Notes under the pieces: generated by a model
Databases searched by the model: none
The model's input: the letters and a program-made list of their open reading frames with translations, nothing else
Told to the model about the DNA's origin: nothing
Source: DATFFO01 sp963744905
GTDB taxonomy: Bacteria; Actinomycetota; Acidimicrobiia; Spongiisociales; ZC4RG35
DNA length: 64,000 bases
Assembly (NCBI GenBank): GCA_963744905.1
Contig: CAVUUV010000005.1
Span: 558,001-622,000, forward strand
Direction of reading: 5' to 3'
Program-made: the position numbers and the translations under genes
In this document: in pieces, positions 24,736-33,638 of the stretch
Numbering within the stretch: position 1 is the first letter of the stretch
How the letters are laid out: the number at the start of each line of letters is the position of its first letter

Positions 24736-25338
24736 ATGGCCACCAGGATCCATCTCGTCCGCCACGCCGAGGTCGACAACCCCCGGCACCTCGTCTACGC
24801 CGATCTTCCCGGGTACGACCTCTCGCCGACGGGAAGGGATCAGGCCCGGGCGGCGGCCCGATACCTGGGCCGCAGGCCGGTGGTAGCGGTGTGGTCCTCG
24901 CCCCTGCTACGCGCCCTCCGCACCGCCGAGGTCATCGCCAACCGCCTCGACCTCTCCGTCAGGGTGGAGGAAGCGTTGACCGAATGGGAGCTGATGAACC
25001 GCTGGCGTGGAGTGAGCTGGGAGGACCTCCCCGTCCGTTTCCCCGGTGAGCTGGAGGCTTTCCTTTCCACACCCGGGGACCTGCCGTTCAGTCCTGAGAG
25101 CCTGGAGGAGATGACCCGAAGGGTGACCGCCACCATTCGAGGACTGGATGATCTCTATCCCCATGGCGAACTGGTCGTGGTCACCCATCAGGCGCCCGTG
25201 CAAGCAGCAATTCTGGGCCTGTCCGGTACGCCGCTCAGCTCCTTTTGGGACGGCCGTCCCGGCCACGCCTCGGTGACCACCTTGAAAGGCGGCCCCGGTT
25301 GGGGGGTGGAGACGGCGTGGGAGCCCGAACAGGGCTGA
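24736..25338 (+). CDS. Histidine phosphatase family protein
   Basis: A 200-residue phosphoglycerate-mutase-like phosphatase. Motifs: IHLVRHAEVDNP with the phospho-accepting histidine, YDLSPTGRDQARAAARYL, VWSSPLLRALRTAEVIA, the acid residue region ALTEWELMNRWRGVSWEDL, and HGELVVVTHQAPVQAAI with the second histidine. ATG at 24736 starts directly at the motif region. Substrate unknown. It is followed by two membrane-protein genes on the same strand. Confidence 0.9.
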   Translation: MATRIHLVRHAEVDNPRHLVYADLPGYDLSPTGRDQARAAARYLGRRPVVAVWSSPLLRALRTAEVIANRLDLSVRVEEALTEWELMNRWRGVSWEDLPVRFPGELEAFLSTPGDLPFSPESLEEMTRRVTATIRGLDDLYPHGELVVVTHQAPVQAAILGLSGTPLSSFWDGRPGHASVTTLKGGPGWGVETAWEPEQG

Positions 25339-25416
25339 CCGCAAAGACAGGGCCCGGTGGGTGGGGCGGGTTCGGAATTGCCCATAGCTGGCGGGCAAGG
25401 AACACTGGGTGCACCG

Positions 25417-26157
25417 ATGAGATCCCTTTTGACCAGCTCTGCGCTGCTCATCGCCTCGACGGGCGCCTGGACCGCGGTCATGGCCCTGGATCCTGCGCCC
25501 CGGCCCGCGGTGGCGGTGATCGGCATCGCCGTGTCTCTTTGGACGGCCACCGTGGCCTCTATCGCCGGGATGCTGGTGGCACGCAGCCGCTGGGCCCGCC
25601 GCACCGCCCTGGCGCTGACCGCAGGCCACGCAGTCCTGGCCGTCATCTGGCCCGTCAACGGCTGGTGGGCGGCCGCAGCCATAACCAGCGTCGGAACGGC
25701 TCTGGCCATCGGGGGGCCCTGGCTCAACGGGATCGTCCGCTCCCTACCCGCCGCCAGCGGACCTCCCTATCGGGCGGTGCTGATCCCTCTCTTACTGATC
25801 TCTGTGCCCTTCCTCCTCGGTGTGGCCGGGTCAGGAGAAGTGTGGGCACTGATCGCCTGGCTGACAGCCCTGGTTACGGCGTTCTGGTTCATCCGCGCTC
25901 TTCGGGGTGCCCTGGTGGCGGTACGGGTGGTCTGGCCGGCCCTGGCCCTGGCCCTGGCCTGGCCCCTCGGGCTGTCGTCGGGGGTGCTGCTGGGGGTGAG
26001 CGGCGTCGCGGTTGCTGTGCTGTCGTGGCACAGCAGCGTCACCACGGCGGTCAGGCCGCTGATCAGGCGGGGATCCATCGTCCCCATCCCGCCCGAGCTC
26101 GCGCCCAAGGACATCCTCGACGCCGCCAACCTCGACGAGCGGGGCCGGCCGCGGTGA
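25417..26157 (+). CDS. Polytopic membrane protein of unknown function
   Basis: The 246-residue product starts MRSLLTSSALLIASTGAWTAV and has about seven hydrophobic helices (PAVAVIGIAVSLW, ALALTAGHAVLAVIWPV, AVLIPLLLISVPFLLGVAG, VWPALALALAWPLGL, SGVLLGVSGVAVAVLSW). The C-terminal cytoplasmic tail is IPPELAPKDILDAANLDERGRPR. No transporter signature is recognised. Its stop overlaps the next gene's GTG start (GTGA), so the two membrane proteins are co-translated. Confidence 0.75.
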   Translation: MRSLLTSSALLIASTGAWTAVMALDPAPRPAVAVIGIAVSLWTATVASIAGMLVARSRWARRTALALTAGHAVLAVIWPVNGWWAAAAITSVGTALAIGGPWLNGIVRSLPAASGPPYRAVLIPLLLISVPFLLGVAGSGEVWALIAWLTALVTAFWFIRALRGALVAVRVVWPALALALAWPLGLSSGVLLGVSGVAVAVLSWHSSVTTAVRPLIRRGSIVPIPPELAPKDILDAANLDERGRPR

Positions 26158-26414
26158 AACGCCGCTACCCGAATCCGTGGATCGCGATTCCCTCCATCGT
26201 CGCCGGCGGCCTGGCCGCCTGGCTGGGGGGAACCATCACCGCCGTTTCTTGTCGGGTACGGGACGAGGCCGGACGGGTTATCACCTGCCCGGGACTGACC
26301 GCCCTGGTGGCCATACTCGCCTTCATCGCGGTGATGATCGGCATGGCGATCGTGTTGGTGCTGGTGTATCGCTCGCTGGCCGAATGGCAGGAACAGCGAT
26401 CCCCGGACCGCTGA
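26154..26414 (+). CDS. Small two-helix membrane protein
   Basis: An 86-residue product read from a GTG that overlaps the upstream stop. It has two membrane helices (AIPSIVAGGLAAWLGGTIT; ALVAILAFIAVMIGMAIVLVLV) separated by a short loop with two cysteines (SCRVRDEAGRVITC) that would face outside if both termini are cytoplasmic. Function unknown; probably a partner of the 246-residue membrane protein. Confidence 0.7.
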   Translation: MKRRYPNPWIAIPSIVAGGLAAWLGGTITAVSCRVRDEAGRVITCPGLTALVAILAFIAVMIGMAIVLVLVYRSLAEWQEQRSPDR

Positions 26415-26441
26415 CGGCACCCGTGGGTGGTCCCGCAACGT

Positions 26442-26548
26442 TTCTTTGGACGTAGAGGAACGACCCATAGCTTCTTTGGACGCTGACCATCGCTATGCGT
26501 TCGTGGAGGTCCAAAGAACGGGGAGGGCGTTCCTGAGCGTCCAGAGAA
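26442..26548 (-). repeat. 107-bp four-half-site palindromic element, copy C
   Basis: Half-sites start at 26442, 26472 (TTCTTTGGAC), 26509 (GTCCAAAGAA) and 26539 (GTCCAGAGAA), spacers 20, 27, 20. The central spacer ACCATCGCTATGCGTTCG is the reverse complement of the copy A/D core. It sits between two convergent genes, the small membrane protein and fabF. Confidence 0.85.
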
Positions 26549-26558
26549 CCCCGAGAGT

Positions 26559-27825
26559 TCAGCCGGCCCGCGACAGGATGAGGGAGACGTTGTGCCCGCC
26601 GAACCCGAACGAGTTGGAGAGAGCGTGGTCGATTTGAGCCTGGCGGGCCTGGTTGGGCACGTAGTCGAGGTCGCACTCGGGATCGGGCGTTTCGTAGTTG
26701 ATGGTCGGCGGCAGCACACCCTCTCGAATGGCCTGAATGCAAACCACCGCCTCGGCGGCGCCTGCCGCACCCAGCAGGTGGCCGGTCATCGACTTGGTCG
26801 ATGACACCGGAACACGGCGGGCGACCGATCCCAGGGCGATCTTGATGGCGGCGGTCTCGGTGGCGTCGTTGGCCTCCGTCGAGGTCCCGTGCGCGTTGAT
26901 GTATCCCAAGGTCGTCGGGATCGAGGCCGGCGTCGGCCATCGCCGACATCATCGCCCGGGCCGCTCCCTGGCCGCCCGGACGGGGAAGGGTGATGTGGTA
27001 GGCATCGGCCGACATCCCGTAGCCGCTCACCTCGGCCAGGATCGTGGCACCCCGCCGGCGGGCAGTCTCCTCGGCTTCGAGGACGAGGGCGGCTCCCCCC
27101 TCTCCCATCACGAACCCGTCCCGATCGGCGTCGAAGGGGCGGGAAGCGGCCCGGGGATCATCGTTGCGGGTGGAGAGTGCCCGGGCCTGAGCGAAGCTGG
27201 CCACGGCGTAATCGGTGATGGCTGCCTCCGCTCCCCCTGCAACCACGACGTCGGCCGCCCGGCGGCGGATCAACTCGGCGCCGTCACCGATGGCATTGGC
27301 CGAGGCCGAGCAGGCCGTGACCACGCAGGTCACCGGCCCCAGGAGATGATGCTCGATCGAGGCCAGACCGGCCGCCATGTTGGGGATGATCTTGGGCACA
27401 CCCGTCGGGCTGACCCGATCCGGGCCCCGTTCCCGCAGGACGTCGATCTCGTCGATGAACGACTGCATGCCCCCGAAACCCGCTCCCACCACCAGACCGG
27501 CCCTGGCCGCAGCAGGATCCTCCTCCTCGTAGTGCAGCTTGGCCTGGGCCAGCGCCTCCCTGACCGCCACCAGGAAGAACTGGGTGTATCGATCGAGACG
27601 GCGCAGTTCGCGGGTCTCGAAATGATCCAGGGGCTCGTAATCCGAGACCTGGGCGGCGATCTTCACCCGATGCCTCGACGGGTCGAACAGGGTTATCGGC
27701 CCCATCCCGGACCGCCCGGCCAGGAGCCCCTTCCAGAAATTGTCGACGCCCATGCCCAGCGGCGTCACGGCCCCCATCCCCGTGACGACCACGCGCCGTC
27801 TGGTGGCCGGGTCACGGGAGGTCAT
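26559..27825 (-). CDS. fabF: Beta-ketoacyl-ACP synthase II FabF (apparent one-base frame disruption)
   Basis: FabF elongates acyl-ACP with malonyl-ACP. Seen: VVVTGMGAVTPLGMGVDNFW, VVTACSASANAIGDGAELI with the catalytic Cys, and FVMGEGGAALVLE. After MADAGLDPDDLG the frame shifts by one base and continues YINAHGTSTEANDATET (first catalytic His), KSMTGHLLGAAGAAEAV (Lys and second His) and NSFGFGGHNVSLILSRAG, stop at 26559. The extra base lies at about 26904-26912. Total about 421 residues, the normal length. All catalytic residues are present once the frame is restored. It follows acpP by 2 bases. Confidence 0.92.
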
Positions 27826-27827
27826 CG

Positions 27828-28067
27828 TCAGAGCTTGGAATGGACGAGGTCTACCGCCTGTCCCACCGTGTGGATGTCCTCGGCCTCCTCGTCGGGGATC
27901 TTCACGCCGAACTCGTCCTCCAGGGCCATGAGCAGCTCCACCACTCCGAGCGAGTCGACCTCCAGGTCCTCCTCGAAACTGGCATCGTCTGTGATCTTGT
28001 CCGCGTCGAGGCCCAGCTCTCCAACCAGGACCTCCTTGAGCCGATCTGACACTTGAGCACGGTCCAT
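27828..28067 (-). CDS. acpP: Acyl carrier protein
   Basis: A 79-residue acidic protein carrying fatty acyl chains on a phosphopantetheine arm. The attachment serine is in DLEVDSLGVVELLMALEDEF; the usual DSLD reads DSLG here, a known variant in Actinobacteria. Start is the ATG at 28065-28067 with AAAGGA upstream. It lies between fabG and fabF, as in many fab operons. Confidence 0.95.
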   Translation of the reverse strand: MDRAQVSDRLKEVLVGELGLDADKITDDASFEEDLEVDSLGVVELLMALEDEFGVKIPDEEAEDIHTVGQAVDLVHSKL

Positions 28068-28126
28068 GACACTTTCCTTTCTCGCCTGATTGACGGGGTT
28101 GGCTTGTAGGTCGGGCGCCAATCTAC

Positions 28127-28885
28127 CTAGATGGCCAGTCCTCCGTCGACCATCACCACCTGGCCCGTCACATAGCTCGCCTCATCCGACGCCAGGAAAC
28201 CGGCCAGGGCAGCCACCTCCTCGGGGCGCCCGAATCGTCCCAGAGCGACGGCGGACAGGGCCGCTTCCTTGGCGCCCTCGCCCAGGGCGTCGGTCATCTC
28301 GGTCTCGATGAATCCGGGAGCGATGACGTTGACGGTGATGCCCCGCGACCCCACCTCCTTGGCCACCGACTTGGCGAATCCGATCAGGCCTGCCTTGGAG
28401 GCGGCATAGTTGGCCTGGCCGGGATTGCCCGAAACGCCCGCCACCGAGGCCAGGCAGATGATTCGTCCCCAGCGGGACCGCACCATCGCACGCAGCGCCG
28501 CCCTGGTGCACAGATAGGCGGAACGCAGGTTGGTGGCGATGACCTCATCGAAGTCGTCGGCGCTCATCCGCAGAAGCAGGTTGTCCCGGGTGATCCCGGC
28601 GTTGTTGACCAGCACCGCAACCGGACCGAGTCGGTCGGCCACCGACTCGAACATGGCGCTCACCTGATCGGAATCGGACACGTCGGCCTGGACGGCGAAT
28701 GCCCGGCCTCCCTGCGCTTCGATCAGCGACACCACCTCCTCGGCCGCATCGGCCCGCCGGGCGTAGTTGACGGCGACCGGGTGGCCCCTGGAGCCCAGCT
28801 GGATGGCGATGGCTCTCCCGATGCCGCGGGATCCACCGGTCACCAGCGCAGTTCGGTCCCGGGGGGTGACCTCGACCGCCGTCAC
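28127..28885 (-). CDS. fabG: 3-oxoacyl-ACP reductase FabG
   Basis: An NADPH-dependent SDR of 252 residues. TALVTGGSRGIGRAIAIQLG gives the TGxxxGxG cofactor loop, LVNNAGITRDNLLLRMSADDFDEVI the NNAG and substrate region, CLASVAGVSGNPGQANYAASKAGLIGFAKS the Ser-Tyr-Lys triad, and VNVIAPGFIETEMTDAL the conserved loop. The C-terminus YVTGQVVMVDGGLAI is typical. The GTG start overlaps the fabH stop as GTGA. Confidence 0.95.
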   Translation of the reverse strand: MTAVEVTPRDRTALVTGGSRGIGRAIAIQLGSRGHPVAVNYARRADAAEEVVSLIEAQGGRAFAVQADVSDSDQVSAMFESVADRLGPVAVLVNNAGITRDNLLLRMSADDFDEVIATNLRSAYLCTRAALRAMVRSRWGRIICLASVAGVSGNPGQANYAASKAGLIGFAKSVAKEVGSRGITVNVIAPGFIETEMTDALGEGAKEAALSAVALGRFGRPEEVAALAGFLASDEASYVTGQVVMVDGGLAI

Positions 28886-29994
28886 TGACCGTTGGCGGGG
28901 TCGGGGTCCGACAGCTCGGGGCGACCGAAGAACTCCAGATTGGGCTCGAGCAGGGCGGCGGTGTCCAGGTCGGTCGGGGGCAGCTCGGCCTCGCTGTGGT
29001 TGATCGGCACGACCCGCTCACCCCAGCGAACCACTCCTGCGGCCCAGGACAGTCCCGCACCGAAAGCAGCGAACACCACGATGCCACCCGGCTCTACCCG
29101 GCCCTCCTCCAGTGCCTCGGTGAGCGCCACGGGGATGGTGGCCGCCGAGGTGTTGCCGTAGGAGGCGATGTTGACGTAGACCTTCGACTCGGGCAGCCCG
29201 AGACGCCGGGCGGCAGCATCGATGATCCTCACATTGGCCTGGTGGGGAATGAAGAGGTCGATCTCATCGACGCCCAGCCCGGCCTCGGCCACGGTCCGGG
29301 AGGCGGCCTCTCCCATCGTGGTCACGGCACGCCTGAAGACCTCGGGACCGTTCATGCGGATCGCGCAGTCGGCCGGATCCAGCTCACCCAGGTTGCCGGT
29401 GCTCCCGTCCCTGGGAACCCTGAGGATGTCCCACACCGAGCCGTCCATCCCCAGCTCCGAGGAGAGGAGACCGACCGGTTCCTCGGTAGCCTCGAGGACG
29501 ACCGCCCCGGCCGCATCACCGAACAGCACCGCCGTGCTCCGGTCGGTGAAGTCGAGCAGACGATGGAGCTTCTCCGCCCCGATCACCAGGGCCGTGCGAA
29601 AGCCGCCCGAGCGGATCATGTTGGTGGCGACCACCAGCGAATAGAGGAATCCCGAACAGGCTGCATTGAGGTCGAAGGCGGCCGACTTGTAGGCCCCCAG
29701 CTTGTTCTGGAGGATTGAGGCGGCCGAAGGAATGAGCGAGTCGGCCGTGCAGGTGCCGAACACGATCAGGTCGACATCCTCGGGTTCCCTGCCGGCCGCG
29801 GCGAGAGCCCGCCGACAGGCCACCTCGGCCATGTCGGAGACTTCGACGTGAGAGATACGGCGTTCTTTGATTCCGGTGCGGGTGGTGATCCACTCGTCAC
29901 TGGTGTCTGTGAGCCTCTCCAGGTCGTGGTTGGAGAGCACGTTCGGCGGCAGGCATTTGCCCCACCCGGTGATCTCGGCGTTAGGCACACTCAT
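28882..29994 (-). CDS. fabH: Beta-ketoacyl-ACP synthase III FabH (long C-terminus)
   Basis: FabH starts fatty-acid synthesis by condensing acyl-CoA with malonyl-ACP. Seen: TRTGIKERRISHVEVSDMAEVA, the catalytic Cys in FDLNAACSGFLYSLVVA, VLFGDAAGAVVLEA, His in FIPHQANVRIIDAAARRLGL and Asn in VNIASYGNTSAATIPVAL. The 370-residue product is 30 to 40 residues longer than usual: after GAGLSWAAGVVRWG it continues with an acidic, proline-containing tail (VPINHSEAELPPTDLD onward). Start is the ATG at 29992-29994. Part of fabD-fabH-fabG-acpP-fabF. Confidence 0.93.
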   Translation of the reverse strand: MSVPNAEITGWGKCLPPNVLSNHDLERLTDTSDEWITTRTGIKERRISHVEVSDMAEVACRRALAAAGREPEDVDLIVFGTCTADSLIPSAASILQNKLGAYKSAAFDLNAACSGFLYSLVVATNMIRSGGFRTALVIGAEKLHRLLDFTDRSTAVLFGDAAGAVVLEATEEPVGLLSSELGMDGSVWDILRVPRDGSTGNLGELDPADCAIRMNGPEVFRRAVTTMGEAASRTVAEAGLGVDEIDLFIPHQANVRIIDAAARRLGLPESKVYVNIASYGNTSAATIPVALTEALEEGRVEPGGIVVFAAFGAGLSWAAGVVRWGERVVPINHSEAELPPTDLDTAALLEPNLEFFGRPELSDPDPANGQ

Positions 29995-30005
29995 CTCCTC
30001 GTGGG

Positions 30006-30935
30006 TCAGGGCATGGTACCCAGGATGCCGGACACCTCGCCGACATCGTCCACAGAAGACACGGTCAGCACGGTTGCCTCTCGCAGGGTTCGCTTGGCCA
30101 GGCCGGCCGTCACATCCCCCGGGCCGACATGAACGAAGGTGTCGACTCCGGCGGCGGCAATCGCCTCCAGCGATTCCGAGAAGCGGACCGGCGATACGAC
30201 CTGGCTCACCAGAGAGGCGACCACGTCCTCGCCCACCGGCGAGGCCGTGGTGTTGGCATAGACCGGGAACCTGGCCGGAGATATCTCGACCTGTTCCAGG
30301 GCTTCGGCCACCGAATCGGAAGCAGACGCCATGTAGGGCGAGTGAAATGCTCCCGCCACGGAAAGAGGCACCACCTTGCGCAATCCCAGATCGCCCGCCG
30401 AGCGCTGCAACCACTCGACATCCTCGACGCTACCCGCCACCACCACCTGCCCGGGAGCGTTCAGGTTGGCCACCCACAGGCGCCCTCCCCGGCGGCGCCG
30501 GTCATCGCACACCGACTCGACCTGGTCGGGTCCGGCTCCGATCACCGCCGCCATGGTCGAGGGTTGTGCGTCGGCGGCCGCGGCCATGGCCCTTCCTCGG
30601 GCCGCCACTACGGCCAGAGCATCGCCATAGCCGAGCACCCCTGCCGCCGTCAGAGCGGTGTACTCGCCCAGTGAGTGACCTGCCGCTGCTGCCGGTGCCC
30701 GCACCTGGGCGGCCATGACGTCCCACAGGGCGTAGGCGAGGCAGAACAACGCGGGCTGGGCGTATTCGGTTCGGGTGAGCCGCTCCTCGGGGCCCTGGAG
30801 ACACACGTCCTCCAGACTGAAGCCCAGGATCTCGTCGGCGGCCCCGCCGACCAGGTCGGGCCGGGCATCGAAGAGGTCGGCTCCCATGCCTACGAACTGG
30901 CTTCCCTGGCCGGGAAAGAGCACCGCGTAGCTCAA
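30006..30935 (-). CDS. fabD: Malonyl-CoA:ACP transacylase FabD
   Basis: FabD loads malonate onto ACP. Motifs in 309 residues: AVLFPGQGSQFVGMGADLF, QPALFCLAYALWDVM, the nucleophile GHSLGEYTALTAAG, VVAARGRAM, AGAFHSPYMASASDSV with the catalytic His, and VGPGDVTAGLAKRT. Start is a TTG that overlaps the upstream threonine-aldolase stop (TTGA), so the fatty-acid genes are co-transcribed with the two PLP-enzyme genes. Confidence 0.94.
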   Translation of the reverse strand: MSYAVLFPGQGSQFVGMGADLFDARPDLVGGAADEILGFSLEDVCLQGPEERLTRTEYAQPALFCLAYALWDVMAAQVRAPAAAAGHSLGEYTALTAAGVLGYGDALAVVAARGRAMAAAADAQPSTMAAVIGAGPDQVESVCDDRRRRGGRLWVANLNAPGQVVVAGSVEDVEWLQRSAGDLGLRKVVPLSVAGAFHSPYMASASDSVAEALEQVEISPARFPVYANTTASPVGEDVVASLVSQVVSPVRFSESLEAIAAAGVDTFVHVGPGDVTAGLAKRTLREATVLTVSSVDDVGEVSGILGTMP

Positions 30936-31978
30936 GATGCCTCCCCGGCTTCGGCGATGGCCGAGATGAGGCGCCCGACGTCATCGCCATCGACGTCACG
31001 ATGGGTGACGAGACGCCAGTTGCCGGCGAACACTCCGCCGGTCACGATCCCATGTCGTGAGAGGGTTTCCTTGATCGCCTCCATCGGGGCCGGCAGAGCG
31101 GCAGCTGCCACGTTGACCATGTTGGTCTCGATCGTGTCGGGAGACACGGTTCCCGGCCAGCGTCCGGCCAGGGACCCGGCCAGCAGGCGGGCCAGATCGT
31201 GATCCTCGGCCAGCCTCTCCCAGTCGCGCAAGGCGATGCGGGCCGCGGCGGCGATGATCCCCACCTGGCGCATTGCCCCACCCAGACGCTCCCGGCGGTA
31301 CCGGACCTCGGACATCAGATCGGTCGGCCCGCATACGATGGACCCGATCGGGGCGCCGAGACCCTTGGAAAAGCAGAACTGGATGGTGTCGGCGCACGCT
31401 GCGAAGTCGCTCGCCTTGGCCCCGCCGGCCACGGCGGCGTTGAAGATCCTGGCCCCGTCGATGTGGACACCGAGACCGTGGAGGCGAGCCCGCTCCGAGG
31501 TCTGCCGCATGACGTCGAGGGGGACCACCCTCCCTCCTGAGAGGTTGTGGGTGTTCTCCCACGCCAGGAGCCCCACCCGGGGGAACATCGTTCCGGCCAG
31601 CTCCATGACGGAGTCCACCTGCTGGGGGAGGATTCGGCCCCCGTCGGTGGGCACCGTCCGCCAGCCCACCCCGGCGTGGGCCGGGCCCCACCCCTGCTCG
31701 ACGTTGCGGATGTGCGCTCGCTCGTCGACGATCACTTCCTCCCCGGGGTGGGTCTGGACCATGACCGACAGTTGATTGCCCATGGTGCCGGTGGGGACGA
31801 AGACCGCCTTCTCCTTGCCGGTCGCTGCTGCCGCCTCCTCCTCCAGGGCGTTGACGGTCGGGTCGTCGGAGTAGACGTCGTCGCCCACCGGAGCGGAGGC
31901 CATCGCACGTCGCATCTCCTCGGTGGGCCGGGTGACAGTGTCGGAGCGGAAGTCGGCCGTGCCGTCAGGAAAGGGCAT
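30932..31978 (-). CDS. ltaE: Threonine aldolase family PLP enzyme
   Basis: Low-specificity L-threonine aldolases split threonine/allo-threonine to glycine and acetaldehyde. The 348-residue protein has DFRSDTVTRPTEEMRRAMA, GDDVYSDDPTVNALEEEAA, VFVPTGTMGNQLSVMV, ENTHNLSGGRVVPLD, GVHIDGARIFNAAVA, and the PLP lysine in IQFCFSKGLGAPIGSIVCG. Its placement upstream of fabD is unusual; related beta-eliminating lyases share the fold, so the substrate is inferred. Confidence 0.88.
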   Translation of the reverse strand: MPFPDGTADFRSDTVTRPTEEMRRAMASAPVGDDVYSDDPTVNALEEEAAAATGKEKAVFVPTGTMGNQLSVMVQTHPGEEVIVDERAHIRNVEQGWGPAHAGVGWRTVPTDGGRILPQQVDSVMELAGTMFPRVGLLAWENTHNLSGGRVVPLDVMRQTSERARLHGLGVHIDGARIFNAAVAGGAKASDFAACADTIQFCFSKGLGAPIGSIVCGPTDLMSEVRYRRERLGGAMRQVGIIAAAARIALRDWERLAEDHDLARLLAGSLAGRWPGTVSPDTIETNMVNVAAAALPAPMEAIKETLSRHGIVTGGVFAGNWRLVTHRDVDGDDVGRLISAIAEAGEAS

Positions 31979-31987
31979 CGATGGCGG

Positions 31988-33160
31988 TCAGAGCTTGTCC
32001 AGGGCCCTGCGCAAGCCGCGGGTCGCCTGGGAGATACGCTGCTCGTTCTCCACCAGGGCAAAACGCACGAAACCCTCGCCCATCTCCCCGAAGCCGATCC
32101 CCGGCGACACCGCCACTTTGGCCTCGTCCATCAGGTAGAAGGAGAACTCGAGCGATCCCATCTCCTGGTAGGGATCGGGGACCGGGGCCCATACGAACAT
32201 GGTCCCCCGGGGCGCCTCGACCTTCCAGCCCATGCGGGCCAGGCCCTCGAGGAGCGTATCCCGCCGTCCCCGATAGATCTCGTTCACCTCTGCCACGTAA
32301 TCATCCGCCTCGTTGAGGGCGATGATCGAGGCGATCTGGATGGGCTGGAAGGTGCCGTAGTCGAGATATGACTTGAGCTTGGCCAGGGCGGCCACGGCCT
32401 GGGAGTTCCCGACCACGAAGCCGACTCGCCAGCCCGCCATCGAATGTCCCTTGGTGAGGGTGTACAGCTCCACCGCCACGTCTCGGGCCCCCGGTACCTC
32501 GAGGATGGAAGGTGGGGTGTAGCCGTCGAAGGAGATGTCGGCGTAGGCGAAGTCGTGCACCACGAAGGCCTCGTGCCGGCGGGCGAAGTCCACGAGGCGG
32601 GTGAAGAACTCCAGGTCCACGCAGGTGGTGGTGGGGTTGTGGGGGAAGGAGACGATGATCACCCGGGGACGGGGCCACGACGTGGCAAACATCCGCTCCA
32701 GGTTCTCGAAGTAGCTCTCCTCCGACCCGATGGGCACCCGGCGGACCTCGGCCCCGGCCAGAACCGGGGCGTAGATGTGGATCGGGTAGGAGGGATCCGG
32801 GACGATGGCGACATCACCGGGGTGGACCAGGGTCCACAACAGATGGGCCAGGCCCTCTTTCGCCCCGATGGTGGTGATGACCTCGGTCTCGGCATCCACC
32901 GATACCCCGAACCGGCGCCGGTAGCGGTCCGCCACCGCCCTGCGCAGATTGGGAATCCCCCGCGAGGACGAGTAGCGGTGGTTGCGGGGATTGCGGGCGG
33001 CCTCGACCAGCTTCTCCACCACAGGCGGCGGACTGGGGATGTCGGGATTGCCGAAACCCAGGTCGATGATGTCCTCGCCCGCCCGGCGGGCAGCCACCTT
33101 GCGCTCGTTGACCAGTCCGAACACATAAGGAGGCAGGTGCTCGATTCTCCGGAATTCCAT
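31988..33160 (-). CDS. Aminotransferase class I/II, AlaC-like
   Basis: A 390-residue PLP aminotransferase. It has FRRIEHLPPYVFGLVNERK, DLGFGNPDIPSPPPVVEKL, HRYSSSRGIPNLRRAVADRY, FPHNPTTTCVD, HDFAYADISFDGY and the PLP-lysine motif ELYTLTKGHSMAGWRVGFV. The PPYVF/GFGNPD/KGHSMAGWRVG set is that of the AlaC/YfdZ glutamate-pyruvate transaminase group. Start is the ATG at 33158-33160. It is separated by 9 bases from the downstream threonine-aldolase gene. Confidence 0.87.
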   Translation of the reverse strand: MEFRRIEHLPPYVFGLVNERKVAARRAGEDIIDLGFGNPDIPSPPPVVEKLVEAARNPRNHRYSSSRGIPNLRRAVADRYRRRFGVSVDAETEVITTIGAKEGLAHLLWTLVHPGDVAIVPDPSYPIHIYAPVLAGAEVRRVPIGSEESYFENLERMFATSWPRPRVIIVSFPHNPTTTCVDLEFFTRLVDFARRHEAFVVHDFAYADISFDGYTPPSILEVPGARDVAVELYTLTKGHSMAGWRVGFVVGNSQAVAALAKLKSYLDYGTFQPIQIASIIALNEADDYVAEVNEIYRGRRDTLLEGLARMGWKVEAPRGTMFVWAPVPDPYQEMGSLEFSFYLMDEAKVAVSPGIGFGEMGEGFVRFALVENEQRISQATRGLRRALDKL

Positions 33161-33203
33161 ACGCCTGCTCAGGGTAGACGGGGGCCGTGCCATTGCCGAT
33201 GGA

Positions 33204-33638
33204 TCAACCGGAGAGTCGGTCGATCCACTTGCGGATCGGCTTGGGCACCATCGATGAAGTGGCATCGAGGATGGTGCGAACCAGCTGGAGCAGGTCCTGG
33301 GGGCCGTCCCAGTGCTCGAGGATCACCTCTTCGCCGGCCCGGTCTATGACGTGGTTGAGGACGTAGGCGGCCAGCAGCAGGTCGTCCACCACACCCACCA
33401 CCGGAATGGCGTCGGGGAGGAGATCGATGGGTGAGGCCAGGTAGGCGATCACTCCGCCCATCAGGATCTTGGACCGGCGCGGCACCCGGGGGTCCCTGGC
33501 GAGACGGCCCAACAGCTTGACCATGTTGGGCAGGAACAGGACCGCGTCTTTGGCCAGGGCTCGCAACTGCACCGAGGCATCCCCGGGGGGAGGGATCACC
33601 TCGTCGGGCCTCACGTAGTCGCTGCTGGAGTCGTTCAT
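33204..33638 (-). CDS. DUF1232 (YkvA-like) protein
   Basis: The 144-residue protein has the DUF1232 core ILMGGVIAYLASPIDLLPDAIPVVGVVDDLLLAAYVL, a hydrophobic helical region with the conserved P-D-L-P-D and G-x-x-DD residues. The C-terminus is amphipathic. Function unknown; related proteins are membrane-associated. The ATG overlaps the stop of the ROK gene (ATGA). Confidence 0.87.
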   Translation of the reverse strand: MNDSSSDYVRPDEVIPPPGDASVQLRALAKDAVLFLPNMVKLLGRLARDPRVPRRSKILMGGVIAYLASPIDLLPDAIPVVGVVDDLLLAAYVLNHVIDRAGEEVILEHWDGPQDLLQLVRTILDATSSMVPKPIRKWIDRLSG

